Origin: Alloboseaceae bacterium BT-24-1 | Lineage (GTDB): Bacteria > Pseudomonadota > Alphaproteobacteria > Rhizobiales > Beijerinckiaceae | DNA: 64,000 nucleotides | Reading direction: 5' to 3' | NCBI GenBank assembly: GCA_025846845.1 | Contig: JAOYTL010000021.1 | Span: forward strand, 16,747 to 80,746 | In this document: one piece after another, positions 54,015 through 63,070 of the stretch | How positions within the stretch are numbered: position 1 is the first letter of the stretch | Layout: every line of letters starts with the position of its first letter | The notes under the pieces: generated by a model | Told to the model about the DNA's origin: nothing | What the model saw: only the letters and a program-made list of their open reading frames with translations | Databases searched by the model: none | Program-made: the position numbers and the translations under genes

Positions 54015-54829
54015 GTGCCGTCGTCCCAGAGGCCCTGCAGCGCGTAGTCGATCGCCCGTTTCAGAACCAGGTCGTCCTTGCGCAGCAGGAAGCCTACACC
54101 CTCGCCGAAATAGCGCGCCTCGAGATAGGGGCCGCCGGCGAACGCGAACTCGCTGCCGCCGCGACCGGCGATGGTCAGCGAAAGCGAGACCCCGTCTCCG
54201 AAAACATACTCGGCATCGCCGCTGCGCAGCAAGGACAGGGCCGCTTGCAGGTCCGGCGCCGTGCGGCGCTGTATGAACGGCGCGAGGCGTTCGAGGAAAG
54301 CCTCGTGCGCGGTGCCCGCGACGACGGCGACACGCGTGCCACGCAGGCCGACCAGTTCGATGTCGGGCCGGGCATTGCCGCGCGTTGTCAGCAGTCGACC
54401 CGGCGAGCGATGGTAGATCTGGCTCGCGGCGAAGCGCGTGCGCAGCTCGGCCGTCACCGGAATGGCGGCGGCGAGGACGTCACCGCGACCCTCGGCGAGA
54501 GAATCCAGCAAGGTGTCGAAGCGGCGCGCCTGGATCGTGCAGCTCAAGACCAGCTTCTCGCAGAGGGCGCGTGCGAGCTCGACCGAGAAGCCGGTGATGC
54601 CGCCTTCGGGCGTGGCGAAATGCATCGGCGGGAAATCGTCGTCGGTTAGGAAGCGGATCACCCGCGGCGGGCCGAGATCGGGCCGCTCGACGCGCACATT
54701 CGGATCCCAGTAGTTCGGCACGATGTAAGATGAGGCCGGCTGCGCCTGGGCCGCCGCTCCAACCGGCGGCAGGAGCAGCAGGGCGGCGAGGGCGCTGGTG
54801 GCCAGGGCGTTGGCGAAGCGGGCGATCAT
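53969..54829 (-). CDS. PAAT-type transporter substrate-binding domain protein
   Basis: A 286-residue periplasmic protein with a signal peptide (residues 1-30, Ala/Leu-rich, ending in AQA). The type 3 solute-binding fold is shown by TDDDFPPMHFATPEGGITGFSVELARALCEKL at 63-94 (two parts), and by DVLAAAIPVT and GTRVAVVAGTAHE. Family members bind amino acids or opines, or act without a transporter as sensory modules. No ATPase or permease is adjacent. It overlaps the convergent DUF983 gene by 46 bp. Confidence 0.87.
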   Translation of the reverse strand: MIARFANALATSALAALLLLPPVGAAAQAQPASSYIVPNYWDPNVRVERPDLGPPRVIRFLTDDDFPPMHFATPEGGITGFSVELARALCEKLVLSCTIQARRFDTLLDSLAEGRGDVLAAAIPVTAELRTRFAASQIYHRSPGRLLTTRGNARPDIELVGLRGTRVAVVAGTAHEAFLERLAPFIQRRTAPDLQAALSLLRSGDAEYVFGDGVSLSLTIAGRGGSEFAFAGGPYLEARYFGEGVGFLLRKDDLVLKRAIDYALQGLWDDGTYARLFIRFFPVSPF

Positions 54830-54896
54830 GCCGGCATCTGGCGCCAGGGGGTGGTGAGGATCAAGGGGCAGAGGCCCTCAGATGAAGGCGCGGGAT

Positions 54897-55034
54897 CCCC
54901 TCTCCTGTAAGGAGAGGGGTAGGGGTGAGGTGTTCGGACTGGAATCGTTGGCCTGAAACTGGCCGCGTGGTGAGCGCTCGCGGAACTGGTCACAGGGCCT
55001 ACACCTCACCCTGCCCTCTCCTTACAGGAGAGGG
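54897..55034. repeat. Paired inverted palindromic repeat (family 1)
   Basis: Two facing copies in the gap before the uxuB-type gene end. Left copy: stem CCCCTCTCC/GGAGAGGGG with loop TGTAA (54897-54919), then TAGGGGTGAGGTGT. Right copy: ACACCTCACCCT, then CCCTCTCC/GGAGAGGG with loop TTACA (55014-55034). The GGAGAGGG-T-GGGGTGAGG core matches the repeat at 48337. The gap from 54830 to 55084 holds nothing else I can name. Confidence 0.82.
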
Positions 55035-55084
55035 TTCCCCGCGCATGGATCATTAGCGCTGAGCGCTTTCGAGCGCGCGCAATC

Positions 55085-56554
55085 TCACCCGAGTGCCGCA
55101 GCGGTTGCCTTCGCGCCCTTCTGGAACAGGCTGTCGAGATGACCGGCCACGGCCCGAGTAAAGCGCTCCTCGCGCGGCAGGTCGTCGCCGAAGATCGCGC
55201 CGATGCCGAACAGGGCTGTGCTCAGTGCCACGGCATCGCGGCCAAGGGCTTTGGCGCGGAGCGCGAATTCGGCCGCCAAAGGATCGCGCACGTCGATGGC
55301 GGCGCCTTTCTCGTCGGTGCCGGTGACATAGGACATCCAGGCGGCGACGCCGAGGGTGAGATGATTGATCGGCGCGCCGGCCTTCAGGCGCTCGCGGATG
55401 GTGCCGAGCAGGCGCTGCGGCAGCTTCTGCGAGCCGTCCATGGCGATCTGCCAGGTGCGATGCCGGATCGCCGGGTTCTGGAAGCGGGCGAGCAGCTCGC
55501 CGGCATAAGTCTTGAGGTCGACGCCCTGCGGCGCCGGCACGGCGGGGATGATCTCGGACCACAGGCCTTGCAGGAAGCGGGCAAAGACCGGATCGCCGCT
55601 CGCGGCCGCGACCGTCTCGTGCCCGGCGAGGTAGCCGAGATAGGCTAGGCTCGAATGTGCGCCGTTGAGCATGCGCAGCTTCATGAACTCGAAGGGCGCG
55701 ACCTCGGAGACCATCTGAGCGCTGACGGCATCCCATCTCGGACGGCCCGCTGCAAACACGTCCTCGACCGCCCATTGCCGGAAGGGCTCGCCGATCACCG
55801 GAGCGGCGTCGTCGAGGCCGAGCAGGCCAGCGACTTCGGCGATGTCGGCGTCGGTCGTCGCCGGCACGATCCGGTCGACCATGGTCGAGGGGAAAGCGCC
55901 ATTGGCTTCGATCCAGGCGGCGAGCTTGTCGTCGCGCAGTGCCGCGAAATCGCGGACGAGGCCGGCCAGGACGTGGCCATTGGAGGGGAGGTTGTCGCAG
56001 CACAGCGCGGTGAACGGGCCAAGGCCCGCTTCCTTGCGGGCGGCGAGGCCGGCGACGATCAGGCCGACGGCCGAGCGCGGCGCAGCCGGACTGGCGAGGT
56101 CGTGGACGATGTCGGGATGATTGGCCTTGAGCTTGCCCGTCGCCGGATCGTGGCAATAGCCCTTCTCGGTGACGGTGAGCGAGACGATCTTCGTCTCCGG
56201 CGCGGCGAGCCTCGCCACCAGCGCCTGCGGGCTCTCGGGCGCGACGAGGACATCGAGCACCGAGCCGATGACGCGCAGCTCCGGGCCGGACGGGGCGCGC
56301 TTCAGGAAGGTATAGAGCCCGTCCTGCGGCGTCAGCCGGTCGCGCTGGTCGGGCCTTTGCAGGCTGGCGCCGACGATGCCCCAGGCGCCGAACTCCTTTT
56401 CCAGCGCATCGTCGGTGAACTCGCAGAGATGGGCGCGGGTGAAGGCGCCGAGGCCGAGATGGACGATGCCGGGCTGGAGCTTGCTGCGGTCATAGCCCGG
56501 CCGCCTGACGGCGGCCGGGAGGGAGGCGAGCGTGGCGGAGGACAGGCGCGTCAA
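55085..56554 (-). CDS. uxuB: Mannitol dehydrogenase family protein, probably fructuronate reductase
   Basis: A 489-residue NAD-dependent enzyme of the polyol-specific long-chain dehydrogenase family. The catalytic set K292, N297 and H300 lies in KLRMLNGAHS, and the N-terminal GIVHLGLGAFTRAH is the Rossmann-like motif. In this uronate locus it most likely reduces fructuronate to mannonate (UxuB); mannitol or arabinitol dehydrogenation is the alternative. It starts at a TTG at 56554 overlapping the dctM stop codon (TTGA), so it is coupled to the transporter. Confidence 0.85.
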   Translation of the reverse strand: MTRLSSATLASLPAAVRRPGYDRSKLQPGIVHLGLGAFTRAHLCEFTDDALEKEFGAWGIVGASLQRPDQRDRLTPQDGLYTFLKRAPSGPELRVIGSVLDVLVAPESPQALVARLAAPETKIVSLTVTEKGYCHDPATGKLKANHPDIVHDLASPAAPRSAVGLIVAGLAARKEAGLGPFTALCCDNLPSNGHVLAGLVRDFAALRDDKLAAWIEANGAFPSTMVDRIVPATTDADIAEVAGLLGLDDAAPVIGEPFRQWAVEDVFAAGRPRWDAVSAQMVSEVAPFEFMKLRMLNGAHSSLAYLGYLAGHETVAAASGDPVFARFLQGLWSEIIPAVPAPQGVDLKTYAGELLARFQNPAIRHRTWQIAMDGSQKLPQRLLGTIRERLKAGAPINHLTLGVAAWMSYVTGTDEKGAAIDVRDPLAAEFALRAKALGRDAVALSTALFGIGAIFGDDLPREERFTRAVAGHLDSLFQKGAKATAAALG

Positions 56555-57831
56555 TGGAACAGCCTCGGCAGCCAGAGGGAGATGCCGGGCACATAGGTCA
56601 CCAGCAGCAGCACGGCAACCGAGGCGCCGTAGAACGGCCAGATCGTGCGCATGGATTCGCCGATCGAGATCCGCCCGATCGCGCAGGCGACGAACTGCAC
56701 CGAGCCGACCGGCGGGGTGTTGAGGCCGATGCCGGCATTGAGGATCAGGATCACGCCGAAATGCACGGGGTCGACGCCGAAGGCCTTGACCACCGGCAGG
56801 AAGATCGGCGTGCAGATGATGATCATCGGCGCCATGTCCATGAAGGTGCCGAGGACCAGCAGGATGATGTTGATCATCAGCAGGATGACGAGCGGGTTGT
56901 CGGAGACCGCCTTCATCGCCGCGATCGTCGCCTGCGGCACCTGCAGGAAGGCCATCAGCCAGCCGAAGGCGCCGGCCGTGCCGATCACCAGCAGCACCAT
57001 GGCGGTGGTGCGCACCGCGCCGAGCGTCGCCTCGACGAAGGCGGTCCAGGTCAATTGGCGATAGACCAGGATGGTCACGAGGATGGCATAGACCACCGCG
57101 ACGCAGGAGGATTCGGTCGCGGTGAAGACGCCGGAGCGGACGCCGCCGAAGATGATGCCGATCAAGAGGATGCCGGGCGTGGCGACGACGACATAGCGGC
57201 CGACGGCGGCGAAGCCCGGAAAGGCCTCGCGCGGATAGCCGCGTTTCACCGCCACCGCCCAGGCGGCGACCATCAGCGAGCCGCACAGCAGCAGGCCGGG
57301 AACGACGCCGGCGGTGAACAGGTCGGCGATCGAAATGTTGCCGCCCGCCGAGAGCGAATAGATGATCATGTTGTGCGAGGGCGGGATCAAAAGCGCGATG
57401 ATCGCCGCGTTCGCCGTGACGTTGACGGCGTAGTCGGCGTCGTAGCCGCGCTTCTTCATCTGTGGGATCATCAGGCCGCCGACGGCGGACGCATCGGCCA
57501 CCGCTGAGCCGGAAATGCCGCCGAAGAGCGTGCAGGTGACGACATTGACCTGGCCGAGGCCGCCGCGCAGATGGCCGACCAGGCTCGACGCCATCTGGAT
57601 CAGCCGCTCGGCGATGCCGCCGCGGATCATCAGGTCGCCGGCATAGATGAAGAACGGGATCGCCATCATGGCGAAGGCGTTCATGCCGGAATTCATCTGC
57701 TGGAAGACGACGACCGGAGGCAGGCCCATATAGGCCACGGTCGCGACCGAGGCGATGCCGAGGCAGAAGGCGACGGGCACGCCGATCAGCAGCAGCAGCG
57801 AGAAGGTGCCGAAGAGAACCCAGAGTTCCAT
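56551..57831 (-). CDS. dctM: TRAP transporter large permease
   Basis: A 426-residue DctM-type membrane protein with about twelve helices; the N-terminal LWVLFGTFSLLLLIGVPVAFCLG and the VVALLIPPSHNMIIYS-like IIALLIPPSHNMIIYS segment are characteristic of the IT-superfamily fold. It translocates the substrate using the sodium gradient. Context (uronate enzymes on both sides) suggests a hexuronate or its oligomer. It starts 3 bp after dctQ and its stop overlaps uxuB. Confidence 0.92.
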   Translation of the reverse strand: MELWVLFGTFSLLLLIGVPVAFCLGIASVATVAYMGLPPVVVFQQMNSGMNAFAMMAIPFFIYAGDLMIRGGIAERLIQMASSLVGHLRGGLGQVNVVTCTLFGGISGSAVADASAVGGLMIPQMKKRGYDADYAVNVTANAAIIALLIPPSHNMIIYSLSAGGNISIADLFTAGVVPGLLLCGSLMVAAWAVAVKRGYPREAFPGFAAVGRYVVVATPGILLIGIIFGGVRSGVFTATESSCVAVVYAILVTILVYRQLTWTAFVEATLGAVRTTAMVLLVIGTAGAFGWLMAFLQVPQATIAAMKAVSDNPLVILLMINIILLVLGTFMDMAPMIIICTPIFLPVVKAFGVDPVHFGVILILNAGIGLNTPPVGSVQFVACAIGRISIGESMRTIWPFYGASVAVLLLVTYVPGISLWLPRLFH

Positions 57832-57834
57832 TCC

Positions 57835-58368
57835 TCAGACCTCCTGCTCGGAGCCGAAATGGCCGAAGCCGAGCGGGGCCTGCTTCTCACCGGTGACGAA
57901 GAGCAGTATTTTCTCGAGCGCGAACAGGGCGATCAGCGCGCCGCCGGCGGCGATCGGGACATAGTCCCAGCCGCGCGAGATGCCGATGATCGGCATGCGG
58001 TCGCTCCAGGTCCCGGCAGCGAGCTGGCTGCCATAGCCGAGCATCGCCAGGCCGAAAAGGCAGACCAGGCCCTCGCCGATGAGAACGAGCGCCGCCCGCA
58101 GCGGCGGCGGCGACATGGCGAGCCCGACCTCGAAGCCGAGATGGTCGCTCTCGCGCACGCCGACGGCAGCGCCCAGCAGGATGAACCAGGACATCAGGAA
58201 GAGCGAGCCGGCCTCGACCCAGATCGGCGTGTCGTTGAGGACGTAGCGGCCGAACACGCCCCAGGCGACCATGACCGTCATCAGCACGAGGCCGGTGCCG
58301 GCGGTGAACAGGGCGAAGAGGCTGAGCTTGGCGCCGAGGCGCGTCAAAAGCGCGGTGAAGGCGTGCAT
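57835..58368 (-). CDS. dctQ: TRAP transporter small permease
   Basis: A 177-residue DctQ-type protein with four membrane helices; GRYVLNDTPIWVEAGSLFLMSWFILLGAAVGVRE (two parts, about residues 40-73) is the family signature. It pairs with DctM. I used the ATG at 58366-58368 because upstream codons derive from the intergenic repeat. The gene follows a strong hairpin element that separates it from dctP. Confidence 0.9.
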   Translation of the reverse strand: MHAFTALLTRLGAKLSLFALFTAGTGLVLMTVMVAWGVFGRYVLNDTPIWVEAGSLFLMSWFILLGAAVGVRESDHLGFEVGLAMSPPPLRAALVLIGEGLVCLFGLAMLGYGSQLAAGTWSDRMPIIGISRGWDYVPIAAGGALIALFALEKILLFVTGEKQAPLGFGHFGSEQEV

Positions 58369-58400
58369 GGGATGTCCGGTGCTGTCTAAATTTCTTGGGC

Positions 58401-58496
58401 CATCCCGGGCGGAGCGAAGCGAAGACCCGGGATCCATGCCGGAACGGTTCAGGCATGGATCCCGGATCGGCGCCGCTTCGCGGCTTGTCCGGGATG
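58401..58496. repeat. Nested inverted repeat between dctP and dctQ
   Basis: An outer stem CATCCCGG (58401-58408) / CCGGGATG (58489-58496) encloses a 14-bp perfect stem CCGGGATCCATGCC (58427-58440) / GGCATGGATCCCGG (58452-58465) with an 11-nt loop. Read in the operon direction it would form a very stable RNA structure. The sequence style (GGAGCGAAGCGAAGACCCGGG) resembles known Rhizobiales intergenic repeats. Confidence 0.82.
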
Positions 58497-58540
58497 ACAG
58501 AATCGGGCGTGGCGGCCCGGAGGCCGCCCCGCAGTTCAGC

Positions 58541-59524
58541 TCACTTCACAGCCTGGATGGCGGCGACCATGTCCTTGAGCTTCGCGTCGGTGACGAACTT
58601 GTCGTAGACCGGTTTCATCGCATCGATGAAGGGCTGCTTCTCGACATTGTTGACCTGGGCGCCGCCGGCCTTGACCTTGGCTTCGGAGGCCTTCTCGCGG
58701 GCGTCCCAGAGCTCGCGCATCTTGGCGACGGACTCCTTCGCCGCCGCCTTGATCAGCGCCTGGTCGGCGGCGTTGAACTTGTCGAAGCTCTTCTTCGACA
58801 TCACCAGCACCTCCGGCGAGAGCGAGTGCTCGGTCACCGAATAGAACTTCGAGACCTCGAAATGCCGGGTCGATTCATAGGACGGCCAGTTGTTCTCGGC
58901 GCCATCGATGACGCCGGTCTGCAGGGCCGAATAGACCTCGCCGAACGGCATCGGCGTGGCGTTGGCGCCGAGCGCCGAGACGAGCGCGACGAACATGTCG
59001 GACTGCTGCACGCGGATCTTCATGCCCTTCATGTCGGCCGGGCTGTTGATGGCGCGCTTGGAATTATAGAACGAGCGTGAGCCGGAATCGTAGAAGGCGA
59101 GGCCGATCAGCTCGTGCTTCTCGAACTCCTTGAGCAGGTCATCGCCGATCTTGCCGTCCATGACCTTCCGCATATGGTCGACCGAGCGGAAGATGAAGGG
59201 CAGGGACGGCACATTGGTCGCCGGGATCAGGTTGTTGAACGGCGCCATGTTGATGCGGTTGATGTCGATGACGCCGAAGCGCGTCTGGTCGATCGTGTCC
59301 TTCTCCTGGCCGAGCTGGGCCGAGTGGAAGACGTTGATCTTGATCCGCCCTTGCGTGCGCTCATCGAGCAACTTGCTCATGTGGCGAACGGCCTCGACCG
59401 TCGGATAGTCGGTCGGATGGATGTCGGTCGAGCGCAGGGTGACGTTCTGCGCCTGAGCCGAGGTCGCGAGCAGCGCGGCGAAGGCAACGCCGGCTAGCGC
59501 AGAGAAACTCCGTCGATTGAACAT
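58541..59524 (-). CDS. dctP: TRAP transporter substrate-binding protein
   Basis: A 327-residue periplasmic DctP-type protein. The signal peptide ends near ATSAQA at residue 24. GRIKINVFHSAQLGQEKDTIDQTRFG near 61-86 (two parts) and MKIRVQQSDMF, with the carboxylate-binding Arg (in IRVQ, about 168), are typical of the family, as is MPFGEVYSALQTGVIDGAEN. A carboxylated sugar such as galacturonate or glucuronate is the probable ligand. It lies 96 bp after kdgF. Confidence 0.92.
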   Translation of the reverse strand: MFNRRSFSALAGVAFAALLATSAQAQNVTLRSTDIHPTDYPTVEAVRHMSKLLDERTQGRIKINVFHSAQLGQEKDTIDQTRFGVIDINRINMAPFNNLIPATNVPSLPFIFRSVDHMRKVMDGKIGDDLLKEFEKHELIGLAFYDSGSRSFYNSKRAINSPADMKGMKIRVQQSDMFVALVSALGANATPMPFGEVYSALQTGVIDGAENNWPSYESTRHFEVSKFYSVTEHSLSPEVLVMSKKSFDKFNAADQALIKAAAKESVAKMRELWDAREKASEAKVKAGGAQVNNVEKQPFIDAMKPVYDKFVTDAKLKDMVAAIQAVK

Positions 59525-59620
59525 GGTCTTGATCCTCTCCCCAAAAATGATCGCCGGCTTATTCCGGTCGTTCTTGTCCCCTGACGGGAGCCGCGCCGGC
59601 ACGGCCGGCACGGCAAGCTC

Positions 59621-59962
59621 TCACAAAAATTCCGTCCGCATCGGTGTGAAGGAATCGATCAACTGCCCGGCCTCGATGTTGACGACGCCGTGGACGAGGT
59701 TCTCGGGCACGAAGAAGGTATCGCCGGCGGAAAGCCGGCTGGTCTTGCCATCGATGGTGACGTCGAAGACGCCGCTCTCGACATAGGAAGCCTGGCGGTG
59801 CGGATGCTGATGGGCCTTGCCGATCGCGCCCGTCTCGAAGATGACGCGCACCACCATCAGATCGGGCCCATAGGCCATGATCTTGCGCATGACGCCGGGC
59901 TCGGTCGGCTCCCAGGCGATCTCGGCGTCATGCTGGAAGAAGGAGTTGAGACGATTCGTCAT
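59621..59962 (-). CDS. kdgF: KdgF-type cupin, unsaturated uronate ketonisation
   Basis: A 113-residue single-cupin protein. GKAHQHPHRQASYVESG at 49-64 supplies metal ligands H51, H53 and Q57, with H91 in the second motif; the C-terminal FTPMRTEFL closely resembles the KdgF ending. KdgF converts 4,5-unsaturated galacturonate to the linear keto form used by KduI. Its start overlaps the kduD stop in an ATGA junction. Confidence 0.9.
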   Translation of the reverse strand: MTNRLNSFFQHDAEIAWEPTEPGVMRKIMAYGPDLMVVRVIFETGAIGKAHQHPHRQASYVESGVFDVTIDGKTSRLSAGDTFFVPENLVHGVVNIEAGQLIDSFTPMRTEFL

Positions 59963-60723
59963 CGCGCCAGCCAGCCTCCGTCGACGGGAAGGATCGCGCC
60001 GTGGATGTAGGCTGCGGCGTCGCTCGCCAGGAACACGGCCGCGCCGCCGATATCCGAGGGCTTGCCCCAGCGTCCTGCCGGGATGCGGGCGAGGATCGCG
60101 GCGTTGCGGTCGGGATCGGCGCGTAGCGCCTCGGTGTTGTTGCTCTCGACATAGCCGGGCGCGATCGCGTTGACGTTGATGCCCTTTGCCGCCCACTCAC
60201 ACGCAAGCAGCCGCGTCAGGCCGGCGAGCCCGCTTTTGCTCGCCGTGTAGGAGGCGACGCGGATGCCGCCCTGGAACGACAGCAGCGAGGCGATGTTGAC
60301 GATGCGCCCGGTGCGGCCGGCTGCGAGCACGGCCTTGGCGAAGGCCTGGGCCAGGAAGAAATTGGCTTTGAGGTTGAGGTTCATCACTTCATCCCAATCC
60401 TCTTCGCCGAACTCCAATGCGTCGGCGCGGCGGATGATGCCGGCATTGTTGACGAGGACGTCGAGCGGGCCAACGAGCTCCGAAGCCTGCTCGATGACGC
60501 GCTGGGCGATGCCGTTCTGCTGGAGATCGGCCTGAAGCGCGAAGCAGGTCCCACCTGCCTCAGCGATCAGCTGTTCGGTCTCGGCCATGCTCGACCGCCC
60601 GGCTGCGACGACTTTGGCGCCAGCCTCGGCCAGTGCCAAAGCGATGCCCTGGCCGATGCCGGTATTGGCGCCGGTCACCAGCGCCGTGCGACCGTCCAGC
60701 GAGAAGGGCGAGGCCGTCGCCAT
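59959..60723 (-). CDS. kduD: 2-deoxy-D-gluconate 3-dehydrogenase
   Basis: A 254-residue short-chain dehydrogenase. The nucleotide motif GANTGIGQG lies at 18-26 and the catalytic set S146, Y159 and K163 in SYTASKSG. It reduces 3-deoxy-D-glycero-2,5-hexodiulosonate to 2-keto-3-deoxygluconate after KduI. The ATG at 60721-60723 shares one base with the kduI stop codon. The open frame runs further upstream, inside kduI, and is not coding there. Confidence 0.93.
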   Translation of the reverse strand: MATASPFSLDGRTALVTGANTGIGQGIALALAEAGAKVVAAGRSSMAETEQLIAEAGGTCFALQADLQQNGIAQRVIEQASELVGPLDVLVNNAGIIRRADALEFGEEDWDEVMNLNLKANFFLAQAFAKAVLAAGRTGRIVNIASLLSFQGGIRVASYTASKSGLAGLTRLLACEWAAKGINVNAIAPGYVESNNTEALRADPDRNAAILARIPAGRWGKPSDIGGAAVFLASDAAAYIHGAILPVDGGWLAR

Positions 60724-61574
60724 CAGCGCAGCGTATCCACCGGGGCGGCGTCCATGTCGGTGAACTCGACATTGTCGCCGGCCATGGCCCAGACGAAGGA
60801 ATAGTTCGAGGTGCCGCAGCCGCAATGGATCGACCAGTTCGGCGCGATCACCGCCTGCTCGTTGGCGACGAGCAAATGCCGAGTCTGCTGCGGCTCGCCC
60901 ATGAAATGGAAGACGCGGTGGGCCGGGTCGAGGTTGAAGTAGAGATAGGCCTCCATCCGCCGCGTATGGGTGTGGCAGGGCATGGAGTTCCACACCGAGC
61001 CCGGCTCCAACGCGGTCATGCCCATCACCAGCTGGTTGGTGCCGGTCGTGTTCGGCATGATGTATTGCCGGATGGTGCGCTTGTTCGAGGTCTCGGCCGA
61101 GCCGAGATGGATGGTGTTGGCGTCGTCCTTGCGGATGAGCTGGTGCTTGGCTTCGCGATGGGCCGGCGCGCTGGTCAGATAGAACTTGGCCGGGTTCGCC
61201 GGATCTGCGCTGGCGAAGGAGACCTCCTTGGCGCCTAGCCCGACATAGAGCGCATCGAGCGAAGGCAAGTCGAAGCGCTCGCCGTCGACCGTGACCGAGC
61301 CGGCGCCGCCGAGATTGATCACGCCGAGCTCGCGGCGTGCCAGGAAGAAGGGTGTACCGGTCGGCGGGAACGGATCGAGCGTCAGGGGCTTGGCCGCCGG
61401 CGTCGCGCCGCCGACGATCATACGGTCGTAATGGCTATAGGTCAGCGCGACCTCGCCAGGCACGAAGATGCGCTCGATCAGGAAATCCTGGCGTAGCGTC
61501 TCGGTGTCGTAGCCGCGGACATCACGCGGATGGGCGGCCTGACGTTCGTCGATAGCTTTTGCAGCGCTGGTCAC
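60723..61574 (-). CDS. kduI: 5-dehydro-4-deoxy-D-glucuronate isomerase
   Basis: A 283-residue double-stranded beta-helix isomerase, which converts 5-keto-4-deoxyuronate to 3-deoxy-D-glycero-2,5-hexodiulosonate. The zinc ligands H201, H203 and E208 are in PCHTHTRRMEAYLYF; NLGGAGSVTVDGERF near 88 is also family-typical. Length is normal. Its start overlaps the uxaC stop and its stop overlaps kduD. Confidence 0.95.
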   Translation of the reverse strand: MTSAAKAIDERQAAHPRDVRGYDTETLRQDFLIERIFVPGEVALTYSHYDRMIVGGATPAAKPLTLDPFPPTGTPFFLARRELGVINLGGAGSVTVDGERFDLPSLDALYVGLGAKEVSFASADPANPAKFYLTSAPAHREAKHQLIRKDDANTIHLGSAETSNKRTIRQYIMPNTTGTNQLVMGMTALEPGSVWNSMPCHTHTRRMEAYLYFNLDPAHRVFHFMGEPQQTRHLLVANEQAVIAPNWSIHCGCGTSNYSFVWAMAGDNVEFTDMDAAPVDTLR

Positions 61575-62974
61575 AGCCGGTAGGCCTCCTTGGCCAGGCG
61601 ATAGGCGAGATCATGGGCGACTTCGGCAGCCTCGTCCTCGTCGAGACGGTGCTCGGCGACGAGCTTGGCGAGGTAGTGGCAGTCCGTCCGGCGGGCGACG
61701 TCATGGCGCGCCGGGATCGAGAGATAGGCGCGCGTGTCGTCGTTGAAGCCGACCGTATTGTAGAAGCCGGCGGTCTCCGTGGTGAGCTCGCGGAAGCGCA
61801 GCATCGCCTCGGGCGCATCGAGGAACCACCAGCCCGGTCCGAGCTTCAGCGCCGGGTAATGGCCGGCGAGCGGGGCGAGCTCGCGCGAATAGCTGGTCTC
61901 GTCGAGGGTGAAGGCGATGACGGTGAGGTTCGGTTCGTTGCCGACCGCATCGAGCAGCGGCTTCAGCGCCGCGACATAGTCCATGCCGCGCGGGATGTCG
62001 GAGCCCATGTCGCGGCCGAACTGCTCGAACAGATGCGGGTTGTGGTTGCGATAGGAGCCGGGGTGGATCTGCAGGACGAGCCCGTCATCGAGGCTCATCT
62101 TCGCCATCTCGGTGAGCATCTGGCCGCGGAAGATATCGGCGTCCTCGGCCGAGAACTTGCCCTTCAGGATCTTGGCGAAGAGCTTTTCGCACTCGGCGGA
62201 GGTCAGGTTGGCGGTGCGGGCCGTGGCATGGCCGTGGTCGGAGGAGGTCGCGCCACGCTCGATGAAATAGGCGCGGCGCTTGCGATGGGCTTCGAGATAG
62301 CCGTTCCAGCTTGTGACATCCTCGCCGGTCAGTTCGCCGAACTGCTCGAGATTGTCCTTGAAGCCCTCAAATTCGGGATCGACCACGCTGTCGGGACGAT
62401 AGGCGGTGACGACCTTGCCGCCCCAGCCCGAGTCCCTGATCATGTCGTGCCACTTCAGAGGATCGAGCGCGCCTTCGGTGGTGGCGATCGCCTCGATCCT
62501 GAAGCGCTCGAACAGCGCGCGCGGACGCATCGCGTCCTGCTCCAGCTGCTCGGCGATGCGGTCATAGATCCGGTCGGCGCTCTCGGCCGAGAGGCGCTCG
62601 GTGATGCCGAAGATCGTCCAGGCCGCATGCTCGAACCAGAGCCTGGTCGGCGTGCCCCGGAACAAATGCCAGTTGCTGGCGAAAATCTGCCAGATCTTGC
62701 GCGGATCGCTCTCGACCTCATCACCATCCTTGCGGGCGATGCCGAGCTGTTCGAGCCGGATGCCCTGCGAATAGAGCATGCGGAAGATGTAGTGGTCCGG
62801 CTTGACGAACAGCGTCGCCGGATCGGGGAAGGGCCTGTCCTCGGCAAACCAGCGCGGATCGGTATGGCCATGCGGCGAGATGATCGGCAGGTCGCGAATG
62901 CCGGCATAGAGGCGCCGCGCGATTCCGCGGGTCACCGGTTCGGCAGGCAAAAGACGATCGTCGTGCAGCAGCAT
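61571..62974 (-). CDS. uxaC: Glucuronate (uronate) isomerase
   Basis: A 467-residue amidohydrolase-fold isomerase that interconverts D-glucuronate with D-fructuronate and D-galacturonate with D-tagaturonate. The metal site HGHTDPRWFAED starts at H35/H37 near the N-terminus, and GFNDDTRAYLSIPARHDVARR near 410 (two parts) is also conserved. I chose the ATG at 62972-62974, which follows AGAGGAAACGCC; an upstream ATG would add 14 atypical residues. It is first in the uronate operon, divergent from the GntR gene. Confidence 0.95.
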   Translation of the reverse strand: MLLHDDRLLPAEPVTRGIARRLYAGIRDLPIISPHGHTDPRWFAEDRPFPDPATLFVKPDHYIFRMLYSQGIRLEQLGIARKDGDEVESDPRKIWQIFASNWHLFRGTPTRLWFEHAAWTIFGITERLSAESADRIYDRIAEQLEQDAMRPRALFERFRIEAIATTEGALDPLKWHDMIRDSGWGGKVVTAYRPDSVVDPEFEGFKDNLEQFGELTGEDVTSWNGYLEAHRKRRAYFIERGATSSDHGHATARTANLTSAECEKLFAKILKGKFSAEDADIFRGQMLTEMAKMSLDDGLVLQIHPGSYRNHNPHLFEQFGRDMGSDIPRGMDYVAALKPLLDAVGNEPNLTVIAFTLDETSYSRELAPLAGHYPALKLGPGWWFLDAPEAMLRFRELTTETAGFYNTVGFNDDTRAYLSIPARHDVARRTDCHYLAKLVAEHRLDEDEAAEVAHDLAYRLAKEAYRL

Positions 62975-63030
62975 TGCTGGCGTTTCCTCTGGCGGGCCGG
63001 ACCATAGGGCCGGCATCGGTGGCGCGTCAA

Positions 63031-63050
63031 TATACTAATATACTAGTATG
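63031..63050. promoter_or_regulatory. Candidate GntR operator upstream of uxaC
   Basis: TATACTA occurs twice at a period of 8 bp (63031-63037 and 63039-63045), and the second copy is part of the perfect palindrome ATACTAGTAT (63040-63049). It is the AT-rich centre of the divergent region, 57 bp from the uxaC start, where a -10 region and operator for the FadR/UxuR-like regulator would lie. Confidence 0.7.
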
Positions 63051-63070
63051 CGCTGCTCCCCCGTGTTACG

